Shown: positions 8,818 through 17,589, numbered from the stretch's first letter. The stretch: 64,000 nucleotides of DNA from Pseudomonas berkeleyensis (GCF_014109765.1 NZ_CP059139.1:4857001-4921000); one strand, 5' to 3'. Program-made: numbers and translations. The notes: generated by a model from the sequence alone, not told the origin.

Positions 8818-9224
8818 AGCAACCGCCCAAAGCGCACAGGCTGAGCGTCAAACCAGGCGTCGCCGCTGGTTTCCTGCTCAGGTGGTGTCGGCAAGCCGAG
8901 CGATGCGGTGCCAGCGGCTACGCGCTTCAGGTAATCGACGGCATCTTCATAGCGCTGGCGCTTGTCTTCGGTCAGCAAGCCGCCCTCGGACGACATGCGA
9001 TAGAGGGCGATATCGCCGCAGACCCGCACCAGGACGTCCGGCACGATTGGCAGCGGCAGGCGGTGTTTCACGCCCACATAGCTGTCGATCTCGGACGTGG
9101 CGGAGGTCAATGCGTCCTCAACCACGTCCGGGTCGATGTCGCCGTCTTGGTCGCGGTCGGCCACAAGCAGCACGGCATCCAAGCCGTACTGCTTGATCAG
9201 CGCCTCAAGGGTCGCGTAGGCCAT
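8814..9224 (-). CDS. DUF1320 family protein (Mu gp36-like)
   Basis: 136 residues. The motif MAYATLEALIKQYG at the start, the aspartate-rich DRDQDGDIDP stretch, a helical EIDSYVG segment and a VRVCGDIALYRM helix are characteristic of DUF1320, found after the major head gene in Mu-like phages. It probably serves as a head-tail connector or adaptor. It overlaps the morphogenesis protein by four bases and follows the Mu gp35-like gene after two bases. Confidence 0.85.
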   Translation of the reverse strand: MAYATLEALIKQYGLDAVLLVADRDQDGDIDPDVVEDALTSATSEIDSYVGVKHRLPLPIVPDVLVRVCGDIALYRMSSEGGLLTEDKRQRYEDAVDYLKRVAAGTASLGLPTPPEQETSGDAWFDAQPVRFGRLL

Positions 9225-9226
9225 GG

Positions 9227-9673
9227 TTAAGCCTCGCCGTCCTTCTTCTCGCCCGGTTCCTCGGCGCTGGCTTGCTCTTCCTGAGCGGCGGGCGTGTCAG
9301 CCGTCGCGGCCGGTGCGGTCGGTTTCGCCGCAGACTTTGCCGGCTTTTTCGCAGCGGGTTTGGCACCGGCCTTGCTCGCCTTCGGTTTAGCCGGAGCGGG
9401 CTTGCTCGGCTTGGCCGGGGCCGGCTTGGTGGCTTCCTGGTTGGTATTGCTGTCGGTGTCACCAGACTCCGAGCCGCCACCTGGGCCAGCACTCTCCGGC
9501 GCCGGGCCAGGTAGCTCGCCATCGAGCAGCTCGACGGTGAGCACCGGGTCGGCCTGGAGCTTTGCCAGCATGCTCTCGGTGAAGCGCTCGGCCGGGTGGT
9601 TGGTGGCAAGACGGGGATGGCTGATGCCGCAACGACGGTAGCCGTCCCGTTTTGACTTGATACGAACGATCAT
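9227..9673 (-). CDS. Mu gp35-like protein with Ala/Pro/Lys-rich tail
   Basis: 148 residues in two parts. Residues 1 to about 50 include FTESMLAKLQADPVLTVELLDG, which resembles the short helix-extended-helix module of Mu gp35-type proteins. The rest is a low-complexity Ala/Pro/Lys/Glu region built from repeated KPAPAKPSKP-like units and ending in an acidic segment. It lies between the major head gene and DUF1320. The disordered tail suggests a binding or decoration role, but function is unknown. Confidence 0.65.
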   Translation of the reverse strand: MIVRIKSKRDGYRRCGISHPRLATNHPAERFTESMLAKLQADPVLTVELLDGELPGPAPESAGPGGGSESGDTDSNTNQEATKPAPAKPSKPAPAKPKASKAGAKPAAKKPAKSAAKPTAPAATADTPAAQEEQASAEEPGEKKDGEA

Positions 9674-9685
9674 GGCGGCGCCCCC

Positions 9686-10603
9686 TTAGACCAGCTCGTC
9701 GCATACGAACAGCTCGGCCGAGCCGGCCCATTCGTTGCCACCGTTCTCGTCCTTGGCCAGGAGCTTGCGGCCGGCTGCTTCCAAGCGCGGCGGCACGACC
9801 AGGAGCGTCGGCTTGATCTTCATCGGGCGACCGCCATCAGCAACGAAACCCTGCATGGCAGCACGGGCATTGCCGTAGTGCTCCGCAGTCAGCGGCTGTT
9901 GCGATGCGTAGGCCATCTGCCAGAAACCAAAGCCGGCATTGCAGCGGTAGCGCACACCATGCACGTAGGCGTCATGGGTGAACACGTGGTCGCTGTTTTC
10001 CGGGTTGGTCTTGCTGGTCAGTTCCGGCTTGGTGCGCTCCTGGAAGATCAGCGGCTTGATGGCGCGGGTGGTATCCAACAGGAACCAGGCCGGGCCAGGG
10101 TCTGCGGCTGGCACGTCCATGTTGCTGACCGAGGTCACGGCGCCAGTGCCATCGGCGTTTTCGTAGACCGGGTGCTCTTCGTCGAAGAAGTTCTGGCCGT
10201 CGTAGCAGGCGGTGGTAAAGCCCGCCTTGAGCAGCTCGAAAACCAGCAACTCGGGGTGGTACGCAGCAGCGCGGCCCATCTCGGTGAACATCGGCATGAA
10301 CACGCCAGCCAGGTCGTCCTCGACCTTGTCGCGCTCGATGGTGACGGTGCCCTCGAACTTGCGGTTCTTGATGGCATAGCCGTGCGCGGCCATGTCCTTG
10401 AGCACGCGGGCACCGATCCACTCGCGCAGGGTCGGGAACTGGCCCAACCAGGGATAGATGTTCTCGCTTGTGGAACTGGGCACCAGGGTGGCCAGTTTGG
10501 CCCACTGGGTCGTTTGCTGGGCGGCGGCCAGCGCCTTTTGGTACTCAGCGCGATAGCCGGCGAACAGCGCGGCCAGCAACGCAGGGGTAATGGATACAGC
10601 CAT
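9686..10603 (-). CDS. major head protein (Mu gpT-like)
   Basis: 305 residues, directly after the protease/scaffold gene, as in Mu. Family features include the N-terminal VSITPALLAALFAGYRAEY, then WLGQFPTLREWIGARVL, VERDKVEDD-type sequence near residue 90, and FTTACYDGQNFFDEEHPV near residue 150. These match the Mu-like prophage major head subunit. The coat protein forms the capsid shell. One base separates it from the preceding gene. Residues 1 to 20 lack an obvious protease cut site of the ALNAEQ type. Confidence 0.93.
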   Translation of the reverse strand: MAVSITPALLAALFAGYRAEYQKALAAAQQTTQWAKLATLVPSSTSENIYPWLGQFPTLREWIGARVLKDMAAHGYAIKNRKFEGTVTIERDKVEDDLAGVFMPMFTEMGRAAAYHPELLVFELLKAGFTTACYDGQNFFDEEHPVYENADGTGAVTSVSNMDVPAADPGPAWFLLDTTRAIKPLIFQERTKPELTSKTNPENSDHVFTHDAYVHGVRYRCNAGFGFWQMAYASQQPLTAEHYGNARAAMQGFVADGGRPMKIKPTLLVVPPRLEAAGRKLLAKDENGGNEWAGSAELFVCDELV

Positions 10604-10604
10604 G

Positions 10605-11603
10605 TTATTGAGCCTCGCTGATGTGTTTGAGGTATTGGGCGTCGGTCATGCCGAACATCCGCGCGGCCTGCTGCTGCTCGGCGTTGAGCGCGGTTTTGTT
10701 TTGCTCTTCCACCCGGCCTTCGGGCACGACCGTAGCCGTCACCGAGGGCGCGGCCTTGACGAACTCTCGGAAGCGTTCCAGGCCGCCTTCCTCCTGACAG
10801 GCCGCCAGGTGGTAGCCCTTGGTCGCCGGGGTGATCTTCCCGGCCTTGAGGGCCGCGTCGATTTCGGTGTCGATAGCCTTGTCATGCTCGGCCTTGTCGC
10901 GCTGCTTGAGCTGCTGCTCGGCGTTGAGGGCGCGCTGCTCCAGGGCGTTGTAATCAAGGCGCGGCACGTACAGATTCAGCGACGGCACGCCCTCGGAGTT
11001 GAGGGCGGCCTTTTCCTTGGCCGCCGTCAGCGCGTTGATGGCAGCGACGGCGTCCTCTTCCGTCGCGGTTTCAGGCAAGCCGAGGGCTGCCCGGATGGCT
11101 GCTGCGAGCATCGGGATTTTCTCCGTGGTGGGTTGTTCGGCGTTGAGCGCCTTGGTCAGCAAATTCGGTTTGTTGACCAGGCCGAAGCTGCTAAAGCGAT
11201 GGATGCGACCGGTGTCGTCATAGGTGAAGACCGGCGATATGTAGCGGTACTCGCGCTCAGCGATGGCGTTACGGGCCTTGGCCGTCCACTCGACACGGGC
11301 CTCAATGGCGCCGCGCTCGTTGATGCGGTACTCACGCGCCCAGCCGCTGGCCGGTGCTTCTTCGCCTTGCGGGGCTTTCAGCTCGGTTGCGTGTACATAA
11401 TCGAAGGGCAGATCGGCACCGGCGGTGTGCGCCTTGGTGGCGGCCAGCACCTGGGCCGGGTCATACGTCCAAGTGCGGCCATCGCGGCCTTCCACAGTCG
11501 GGCCGGGTGGCAGCACCTCGATCCACTCGGGAACGTCTGCGCTCAGCTCGAAACAGAGGGCTGTAGAGGTGGTGCGATTGTGAGGGGCGTTTTGTGTGTT
11601 CAT
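10605..11603 (-). CDS. Mu-like protease I / scaffold
   Basis: 332 residues. The N-terminal ~140 residues match the Mu gpI prohead protease family (LPFDYVHATELK, GWAREYRINERGAIEARVEWT, YRYISPVFTYD). The C-terminal half is helical and charged, as expected for the scaffold domain. The hexapeptide ALNAEQ occurs at about residues 152, 225 and 305, with ALNSEG at 200; these may be self-cleavage sites. The ATG at 11603 lies at the base of a hairpin within a putative late-promoter element. The protease matures the prohead. Confidence 0.9.
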   Translation of the reverse strand: MNTQNAPHNRTTSTALCFELSADVPEWIEVLPPGPTVEGRDGRTWTYDPAQVLAATKAHTAGADLPFDYVHATELKAPQGEEAPASGWAREYRINERGAIEARVEWTAKARNAIAEREYRYISPVFTYDDTGRIHRFSSFGLVNKPNLLTKALNAEQPTTEKIPMLAAAIRAALGLPETATEEDAVAAINALTAAKEKAALNSEGVPSLNLYVPRLDYNALEQRALNAEQQLKQRDKAEHDKAIDTEIDAALKAGKITPATKGYHLAACQEEGGLERFREFVKAAPSVTATVVPEGRVEEQNKTALNAEQQQAARMFGMTDAQYLKHISEAQ

Positions 11604-11670
11604 GCCGCCAGTGTCGGCGGCATGAGGGGGGCGGGATTAGTTGACGGATGTCAGTAGCTTCGCTTCATAT
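11600..11670 (-). promoter_or_regulatory. putative late promoter P_I with start-codon hairpin
   Basis: Read on the minus strand, a core TACTGACATCCGTC is followed by CTAATCCC and then a perfect 8-bp hairpin, ATGCCGCC/GGCGGCAT, whose 3' arm contains the start codon of the protease gene. Almost the same arrangement recurs upstream of the lysis operon at 20,217 to 20,265. In Mu these two positions carry the late promoters P_I and P_lys, so this is probably bound by the Mor-family activator. Confidence 0.6.
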
Positions 11671-11717
11671 GCTGGCGTATTGAATGAAGGTGTAGGCAAG
11701 CAAAAGGAGAGAAACCA

Positions 11718-12449
11718 ATGGATCAAGAAGTTTTGCGATGGCTGACTCAATTTGTCGTTGGCCTCCTAGGCTCAGGAGGCGTCGCATACATGTTGTTCGG
11801 GCATTATGGCAAAGGCTGGTTGGACAAGAAGTTTGCACAGAGTCTAGAAAACCATCGCCATCAACAAAGCTTGGAGATTCAGCGTTTGAGAGTTGAGATT
11901 GACTCCCTTCTCAACGGTACGATTCGATTGCAAGAGTATGAGTTCAAAGTCCTACCTGAGGTTTGGGAGAAGCTCTACTCGGCATATTCATATGCAATCA
12001 ACTTGCTTTCACCTTTTCAGGAATATAACGACCTATCCCAGATGGACGCCCTCCGTCTAGAAGAGTTCCTAGATTCAAGTCCCCTCCTGGGAAGCGATAA
12101 GAAGAAGATTATTTCGGCTGATGCAGGCGCTAGAAACAACCTGTACCAGGAGGCATTTATCTGGCACAGGATGAGTATCGCCCACAAGAACAGCGTCGAA
12201 CTCGGCGCCTACATATCGAGATATGCCATCTTCTTTCCTGGCCAGCTTAAAGAAAAGCTAGATTCTGTATCGAAAGCAATCCATAGCGCACTCTCATCAA
12301 AAAGGTTTTCTCTCGAAGATCCCAGTGACCCAAGACGGCTTGATGGGTGGAGACATATCAATGATGCTGCAGCCCCGTTGTACGCCGAAATACAACAGCT
12401 GATTCAAGAACGGCTCCGGTCTCACGGCCAAGTCAAGAACGCTGACTGA
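11718..12449 (+). CDS. membrane-anchored unknown protein (phage cargo)
   Basis: A 243-residue gene on the plus strand, against the whole late operon, with AAAGGAGAG upstream of the ATG. The product has one N-terminal transmembrane segment (about residues 10 to 28), then a long helical region starting HRHQQSLEIQRLRVEIDSLL. Its composition is clearly more AT-rich than its neighbours. It sits in the gpF to protease interval, where related Pseudomonas phages carry moron and anti-CRISPR genes, and its end overlaps the convergent mom gene by 17 bases. It is probably expressed in the lysogen; function unknown. Confidence 0.75.
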   Translation: MDQEVLRWLTQFVVGLLGSGGVAYMLFGHYGKGWLDKKFAQSLENHRHQQSLEIQRLRVEIDSLLNGTIRLQEYEFKVLPEVWEKLYSAYSYAINLLSPFQEYNDLSQMDALRLEEFLDSSPLLGSDKKKIISADAGARNNLYQEAFIWHRMSIAHKNSVELGAYISRYAIFFPGQLKEKLDSVSKAIHSALSSKRFSLEDPSDPRRLDGWRHINDAAAPLYAEIQQLIQERLRSHGQVKNAD

Positions 12450-13200
12450 CTTTGCGACGGCGCCGATCCGGCAACACCTGCCCAGGCTTCGGAAACGGCA
12501 GCGGCGCCTTCTTGAACTTGGCCCGCCAAGCCGGCTTGATCAGGTAGATATAGCGGAACTGCAAGAGGCTCCGCTTGACCGCTCGATGCTTGTTGGCCCT
12601 CAAGAACTCACCACGCTGGCCCGACTTCTTGTGCGCCGTCAGTAGCATGGGGTGATAGGCCTGGCCGTCTAGCTCATAGAAGCTGGTGCGGTGGTGGCCC
12701 AGGTAAAGGAAGTTCGCCGCCTGGTAGACCACGCCCCAGCCCCCGCAACGCTCGTCCGCAAAGCTCTGCACCCAAGCCACCTTCGGGCAGGCCCGCTTGA
12801 TGAACTTGAATGCATAGCTCAAGGCGCGGCTCTCGCTGTTACGCGGCGCCACGTCATCGAGCCACATACGGTTCAGCTCCAGGTACTGATCGACCTGGGT
12901 GCCGGCTACGAACTTCTGCGCGCCAGCTACGGGGTTCAGCGCATAGCCGAACTGCAACGCGCCGCGCAGCACACCGCCAATCCATACGCCCAGGTGAATG
13001 TAAGAGTTGTTCACGATGCGGCCGGAGTAGTGGTTGGCGATGATCATCTGGTTGGCCTCGGCGCGCGGGAGCTGCGCCACGTAGAAGCTACGGGAGCCGA
13101 AGCCGGCCAAGGCTTCGCTCCCGTTCAGGTATCCCACCTGGTCATTGGTAGGTGGTGTGAATTGTCCCGGTGCTGCCGGGTGGTGGGCTTTCTTGGCCAT
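12433..13200 (-). CDS. mom: Mom-family DNA modification protein
   Basis: 255 residues. The central part carries the pattern I associate with Mu Mom: IIANHYSGR, then HLGVWIGGVLRGALQFG, ELNRMWL and NSESRALSYAFKFIK, followed by VQSFADERCGGWGVVYQAANF. Mu Mom is a GNAT-like enzyme that modifies adenines in DNA and protects the phage from host restriction. The gene start lies inside the upstream Com-like gene, reproducing the overlapping com-mom arrangement. The C-terminus is unusually basic. It lies between gpF and the protease gene rather than at the right end as in Mu. Confidence 0.85.
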   Translation of the reverse strand: MAKKAHHPAAPGQFTPPTNDQVGYLNGSEALAGFGSRSFYVAQLPRAEANQMIIANHYSGRIVNNSYIHLGVWIGGVLRGALQFGYALNPVAGAQKFVAGTQVDQYLELNRMWLDDVAPRNSESRALSYAFKFIKRACPKVAWVQSFADERCGGWGVVYQAANFLYLGHHRTSFYELDGQAYHPMLLTAHKKSGQRGEFLRANKHRAVKRSLLQFRYIYLIKPAWRAKFKKAPLPFPKPGQVLPDRRRRKVSQRS

Positions 13201-13369
13201 GAGCTACCTCAAAGTATCGAGGCGCTCGGGGGCGCTCTGGACTAGGGCAGCTCGTGGCTATCTGATTCATTACCCGGCAACGCGGGCACTTGATCTGCAA
13301 CAGGGTAAAACTGGCGGCCTTGCCGAGTAGTCGGCCACAGCCGCCGCAACGTATGTCTATCAACTGCAA
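13142..13369 (-). CDS. com: Com-like zinc-finger translational regulator
   Basis: About 75 residues with IRCGGCGRLLGKA and, 15 residues on, IKCPRCRVMN, a C-x2-C...C-x2-C zinc-binding pair matching Mu Com. In Mu, Com binds the mom mRNA and opens a structure hiding the mom start, so Mom is made only late. Here com overlaps mom by 59 bases. There is no ATG at the proper place: TTG codons at 13,369 and 13,363 are candidates, and the latter has AAGG nine bases upstream. The C-terminal ~40 residues are Pro/Ser rich and differ from Mu Com. Confidence 0.8.
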   Translation of the reverse strand: MQLIDIRCGGCGRLLGKAASFTLLQIKCPRCRVMNQIATSCPSPERPRAPRYFEVAHGQESPPPGSTGTIHTTYQ

Positions 13370-13649
13370 TGCCCTTAATAAGCTGGTAGGCTTCCGCCCG
13401 CTCTCGCGAGAGTGGGAGGGTCTTGGCTGGCATGCAGGGTTGCTCTGCTGTCGGTGCCTGTTTGCGATGTTCGCGCATCGCCCTCGGGCACCCTCTCTTT
13501 GTTCCTTCCTCGTTATTTCATCGTTCGCCCTCCCTTCCGATAGTTCGCAGGCCGCGTTAGACCTGCGTTAGAAACTGTTTTCGAACCTCACCCCTAGCCC
13601 TGGTAGCCGTAGATCGCCGTTCGTTGCGTGGCGGGCCGTTTTGGCGGGG
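13370..13649 (-). other. intergenic region upstream of com
   Basis: This stretch between gpF and com holds no gene I trust. A 78-codon frame starting at an ATG at 13,478 (GAGGGCG just before it) runs through the com start in another frame; it could be a leader peptide coupled to com, but its sequence after residue 40 looks non-coding. The region presumably contains the com-mom promoter. No copy of the P_I/P_lys element is seen here. Confidence 0.4.
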
Positions 13650-14441
13650 TCAGCTTTCGGCCGGTATTGCGGCCTCTTTCTCGTCCAGGAGCTGCTGCGC
13701 CCTGGCCAGTCTGGACACCTTGCCGGGGTTGTACGCCCAGCCTGGCTCTACGCCTCGCGGCACACTGACGACCTGGCCAGTCCTCTGGTTGACGTACTCC
13801 TGTTCGCCCAGCTCTGGCGCCAGGCTCAGGTACTGCCCGGTAGCGAATAGGCGCTCGGCCTCGCGGCGGCTCACTTGTCGTACCCAGCACTTGCAGCCCC
13901 ACCCGTTTGGCGGGAAATGGGTCTGCCACCACGGGTCATCGGCACGCAGCAGAATGCCCGCCCAGCTCACGTGCTCAGGGCGATGCTCCCGGCTTGGGCC
14001 GAGCGAGTACAGCAGGTATGGGTGTGTCTTGGTGGTGCGCTCGATGCGCTCCCACTGACCGGCAGCGTGGGCCTGGCGCAGGTTCACGTCATAGATGGTC
14101 TTGAGCCGGCGCGGGCTGCCCAACTGCACGTCGCGCTTCTCGCCCGTCAGCGGGTCGAGCAACTCGCCGCGCCCCCACCAACCGAGCTTTTCCAGGAGCG
14201 GCTGTAGATCACGCTTGAACTCTGCGAAGGCCTGGCCGCCCTCGATAGCCTCGTCCACGGCCGCGCGGATCGCCTCCAGTATGTCCAGGCGCATGGCCTT
14301 GGCCACCGTCCATGCCGTGGCGTGCTCTTCCTGGAACACGTCACGGTGATCGAAGCCCACCCGGTAGCCCTTGGCGCGCAGGTAGTCGAGCGCTTCCTTT
14401 GGCACAGGGACAGGCAGCGGCTCACGGGTCGGCCCGGTCAT
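13650..14441 (-). CDS. phage head morphogenesis protein (Mu gpF-like)
   Basis: 263 residues. Family features are the N-terminal PKEALDYLRAKGYR, the NLRQAHAAGQWERIE segment near residue 125, and the HVSWAGILLRADDPWW...HFPPNGWGCKCWV block around residues 155 to 190, typical of the Mu gpF/SPP1 gp7 minor head family. It is shorter than Mu gpF. The protein is a minor capsid component connected with the portal and DNA injection. Its ATG overlaps the portal stop. About 280 bp without a convincing gene separate it from com. Confidence 0.88.
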   Translation of the reverse strand: MTGPTREPLPVPVPKEALDYLRAKGYRVGFDHRDVFQEEHATAWTVAKAMRLDILEAIRAAVDEAIEGGQAFAEFKRDLQPLLEKLGWWGRGELLDPLTGEKRDVQLGSPRRLKTIYDVNLRQAHAAGQWERIERTTKTHPYLLYSLGPSREHRPEHVSWAGILLRADDPWWQTHFPPNGWGCKCWVRQVSRREAERLFATGQYLSLAPELGEQEYVNQRTGQVVSVPRGVEPGWAYNPGKVSRLARAQQLLDEKEAAIPAES

Positions 14442-16015
14442 AGCTGGTCGCTCACGTCACCCTTGGCGCGGGCTTTGAACGCTGCCAGGGCCAGGCGCTC
14501 TATCAACGTACTGTCGTCCATTTCATCGAGCAGGCCGGCCAGGCCGGCGCGGAACTCGTCGAAGGTTTCAACCTTTTGCGCCAACGCTTGCACGGGATCG
14601 AGCACGGGCTTCATCACCGGCACCCAATCACCCAGCTCGCCGGCCACCAGCTCGTCCAGCTCGTCGCGCCTCTGCTGCTGTTCGGCGTTCAGCGCCTTGC
14701 GCTCGCCACAGGCCGGGCAGGCACACGATGGCTGCTGATGGTTCAAAGCCAGCGGCGACTGCATCGAATGCTGCGGGCGCAGCACCTGGGCGCCGGACTG
14801 GGGCGCTGACAAGCCGAACTTGTCCAGGATGGCCGAGGCCTCTACCGGCAGCCCTCGGTCAATGAACGGCCCCAGGGCATCGGCCAGCGCTTTGAGGTCT
14901 TCGGCCTCGGTCACCTGCAAGACGATGCGCGGATAACGCTCCTGCGGGCCGTAGTTCAGGTCGATGAAGGTTTGCACCAGGTCGCGGTTCAGTGTCGCGG
15001 CCAACTGCTTGGCATCGGCGCGCAGAATGTCCATGCGCACTTCGTTATGCACATTGGCCTGGCTCTGGCTCGACCCGTCGTCAGTCGTCATGGTCTGGCC
15101 AAGCACGCCCTTGCTGATCTGCTTGTCGAGCCACTCGGCCATGCGCTCGAACAGCTCGGCGCCGCCTGCGGCGTTGGCGATCTCCTGGAACTCGATCTTC
15201 ATGCCTTCCGGCATGACGGCTGCGGCATCGGCTGCGAGCTGGGCCACGGCGCGGCGCAGGACAGCGATATCGTCAGACTTTGCCCCTGGACCATAGCGAC
15301 CGATACGCAGCGGCATGCCAAACAGCTCGGCATATCGCATCCAGTCTTTAAGACCGAATGCCTTACACATGAACGACACGGCCACCAGGCGCGCCACGCC
15401 GCCACGGATCGGCAGACCCGACTTCAAGCGCGGCTTATGGACGATCAGCTTGCCGGGCGGAATCTCCAGCCCGTCGCCGCCCTCGCTGCGCAACTGCAAG
15501 CGCTGGCCGGTGACCTTGTCGAACTGGAACCAACGCGGGTCGCGGTGCTCGTAGCGAGTCGGCCAGAACTGATCGCCGATCAGTTGCCAAATGGGCTCGG
15601 CTACAGAGAAGCCTTTGCCGATAGCATCAAGCAGGTCATCGAGCATGTCGCCGAACTCGGGCGCCTCGACCAGCTCGCGCACGACGTCTGCCAACTGCGT
15701 GTCGTGTTCGTCCTCGCTGGCGGCCTCTACGGTCACTGGCAGCCCGCTGACGGCACGCTTGCGCGTACCGAGCACGGCGGCATAGTGCGGGTCTTTCTCC
15801 TCCATTTCCTCGGCCAGGGTCAGGTACGAGTAATGGTCGCCCTGGGCGGCGGCATTGAGGATCGAGCGCAGGCGCGCAGGGTCGAGGGTGGCCGAGACAG
15901 ACTCAACCGTCCACGCTTGATAGACGCCCGTGGTGCTGGCTTGAACCAGCTCCTGGAGCAGCTCGGTTTTATGGATCGGCCGGCCCTGGGCGTCAACGAT
16001 CACAGATTCAGCCAT
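14438..16015 (-). CDS. portal protein, DUF935 family (Mu gp29-like)
   Basis: 525 residues starting at an ATG at 16,015 that overlaps the terminase stop (TAATG), with GGGAGG nine bases upstream. Typical DUF935 features include YLTLAEEMEEKDPHYAAVLGTRK, WPTRYEHRDPRWFQFD, then GLPIRGGVARL and LDKQISKGVLGQTMTTD. A C-terminal CACPACGERK zinc-knuckle-like sequence is followed at once by ALNAEQ (about residue 441), the hexapeptide repeated in the protease/scaffold. The portal forms the dodecameric DNA channel. Confidence 0.93.
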   Translation of the reverse strand: MAESVIVDAQGRPIHKTELLQELVQASTTGVYQAWTVESVSATLDPARLRSILNAAAQGDHYSYLTLAEEMEEKDPHYAAVLGTRKRAVSGLPVTVEAASEDEHDTQLADVVRELVEAPEFGDMLDDLLDAIGKGFSVAEPIWQLIGDQFWPTRYEHRDPRWFQFDKVTGQRLQLRSEGGDGLEIPPGKLIVHKPRLKSGLPIRGGVARLVAVSFMCKAFGLKDWMRYAELFGMPLRIGRYGPGAKSDDIAVLRRAVAQLAADAAAVMPEGMKIEFQEIANAAGGAELFERMAEWLDKQISKGVLGQTMTTDDGSSQSQANVHNEVRMDILRADAKQLAATLNRDLVQTFIDLNYGPQERYPRIVLQVTEAEDLKALADALGPFIDRGLPVEASAILDKFGLSAPQSGAQVLRPQHSMQSPLALNHQQPSCACPACGERKALNAEQQQRRDELDELVAGELGDWVPVMKPVLDPVQALAQKVETFDEFRAGLAGLLDEMDDSTLIERLALAAFKARAKGDVSDQL

Positions 16016-17589
16016 TACCACACACCTCCCACGTTGCGGCCACCGCTGAACGTGTCGTCGTCATCGAATGAATTGCTGTTGCTGGAGCGCACGGCCTCAT
16101 AGCCGTACTGCTCGATATCCATGCGGCTGGCGAAGCGGGCCAGGGCGATGGCAATACCGGCGTCGCCATGGCGCTGCGCCGCGCCTTTTTCGTTTGTCCT
16201 GGACTCAGGGATTCGGGCCACGCCCTTGACCATGCGGAACGCGCGCAGGTCGGCTATCACGTCACGATCCGATGGCAGGTCGTAAAGCGTTCCGTCATCG
16301 AGGTCAGCCTTGAGGCCGGGCATGTTGTCTCGATACCAGCCCTCGGTAAGCATCACCTGGCTGATGCGGTTGTGGCCGTACTGCACGGCCGCCGCCTCGG
16401 CCAGCGCCTGGCCATTGCCCCGCGCGTCGTTGGCTCCGGCCATGAAGTTGGGCAGGCGGTCAACGATGTAGAACAGGATCTGCTCTTGCTGCTTGAAAGG
16501 GACGTTTCGCAGCTCGACCATGAAGGGCGGCCGCTTGCGGCTGTCCTGCTCCTGGAGCAATGGCACGATCACAGAAAGGTCGCCGCTACGGGCGAAGTCC
16601 ATGCCGTAGAAACTCCAGGCACCGGCCGGCAGTTGTGCCAAAAGCGGTGCTAATTCACGCTCACACCAGGCCAGGCTATCGACCAGGCGCAAGGGCTCGG
16701 CGATGACTTCATACCCAACAGGGTAGGAAAGCCTCAGCACCGGCACGCTGGAACGGCTCCGAGCCTCCAGAATCGCAAGGCTCAGGAAGGTGCCACCGCC
16801 TTGGCTTGGAACGCAGTCCAGTTCCTCGTCGGCAGCGTCGCTGTAGTAGCTGTAAACGTCCTTTACCCACTCCAGCTCTTCGGCCTTGTCCCAAGGGATG
16901 CCTTTGCGCAGGCAGACGCGCTTGTACAAGCCATCGGCCACGGCCTCCTTGAAGGTGCAGCGGAACAACTCGCCCTTGCGCTTGCCTGCCCGTATCTCGT
17001 CGATCAGCTCGTTGAACGGGTTGTCGGTGCCGTTGTGGGTACTGATCACATGCACCTCTCCGCCCCAGATGAGCAGCGCCAATGCCGCTTTGAGCAGCTC
17101 GGCCAGGTCAGAGTGGAACGCCGCCTCGTCGATCACTACCACGCCCTGGCGGCCCCGCAAGTTGCTGGGCCGGCTGGTCAGGGCAACGATGCGATAGCCC
17201 GATGGGAACGTGATGGTGTAAGTCTTGATGTTCTTATCTGCGTCCTCGTCGTGCCAGATAGCTTCCTCGATCTCGCCCGCCGCATAGTTGAACGCCCGCG
17301 CCCACATGGCGCAGGCCTGTATGTACTCGACGGTCATGTCCTGGTTGTAGCCCAGGTAATAGACGTTCATCCCCCCGGCCACCGTGGAGCTGGCGGCGAC
17401 CAACACGTTGTCGGATGCCTCGGCCCAGGTCAGGCCGATACGGCGGCTTTTCTCGCCAACCTTGAGGGGCGCCCGCAACTTGACCCAGCGCTGCTGATAC
17501 GGGAGCAGGACGACTGGCACGCCAGGCACCCGGCCGCCCGAAACGGCCTCATGCAGTGGCGATAGCTTGTGCTCGATGTTGGCACTCAC
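16015..17589 (-). CDS. terminase large subunit (Mu gp28-like)
   Basis: 524 residues. The ATPase half shows LPYQQRWVKLRAPLKVGEKSRR with a degenerate Walker A near residue 43 and the Walker B VVVIDEAAFHSD near residue 150. The C-terminal nuclease half starts near residue 305 (WSFYGMDFARSGDLSVIVPL, with the metal-binding Asp of the RNase H fold) and includes DARGNGQALAEA. This is the Mu-type large terminase that packages DNA by headful cutting into flanking host sequence. It overlaps the small subunit by four bases. Confidence 0.93.
   Translation of the reverse strand: MSANIEHKLSPLHEAVSGGRVPGVPVVLLPYQQRWVKLRAPLKVGEKSRRIGLTWAEASDNVLVAASSTVAGGMNVYYLGYNQDMTVEYIQACAMWARAFNYAAGEIEEAIWHDEDADKNIKTYTITFPSGYRIVALTSRPSNLRGRQGVVVIDEAAFHSDLAELLKAALALLIWGGEVHVISTHNGTDNPFNELIDEIRAGKRKGELFRCTFKEAVADGLYKRVCLRKGIPWDKAEELEWVKDVYSYYSDAADEELDCVPSQGGGTFLSLAILEARSRSSVPVLRLSYPVGYEVIAEPLRLVDSLAWCERELAPLLAQLPAGAWSFYGMDFARSGDLSVIVPLLQEQDSRKRPPFMVELRNVPFKQQEQILFYIVDRLPNFMAGANDARGNGQALAEAAAVQYGHNRISQVMLTEGWYRDNMPGLKADLDDGTLYDLPSDRDVIADLRAFRMVKGVARIPESRTNEKGAAQRHGDAGIAIALARFASRMDIEQYGYEAVRSSNSNSFDDDDTFSGGRNVGGVW

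Noticed and set aside
13242..13478. 78-codon frame overlapping the com start
   Set aside because: The start has a fair ribosome site, but the second half overlaps com in another frame and looks non-coding; noted only as a possible leader peptide.
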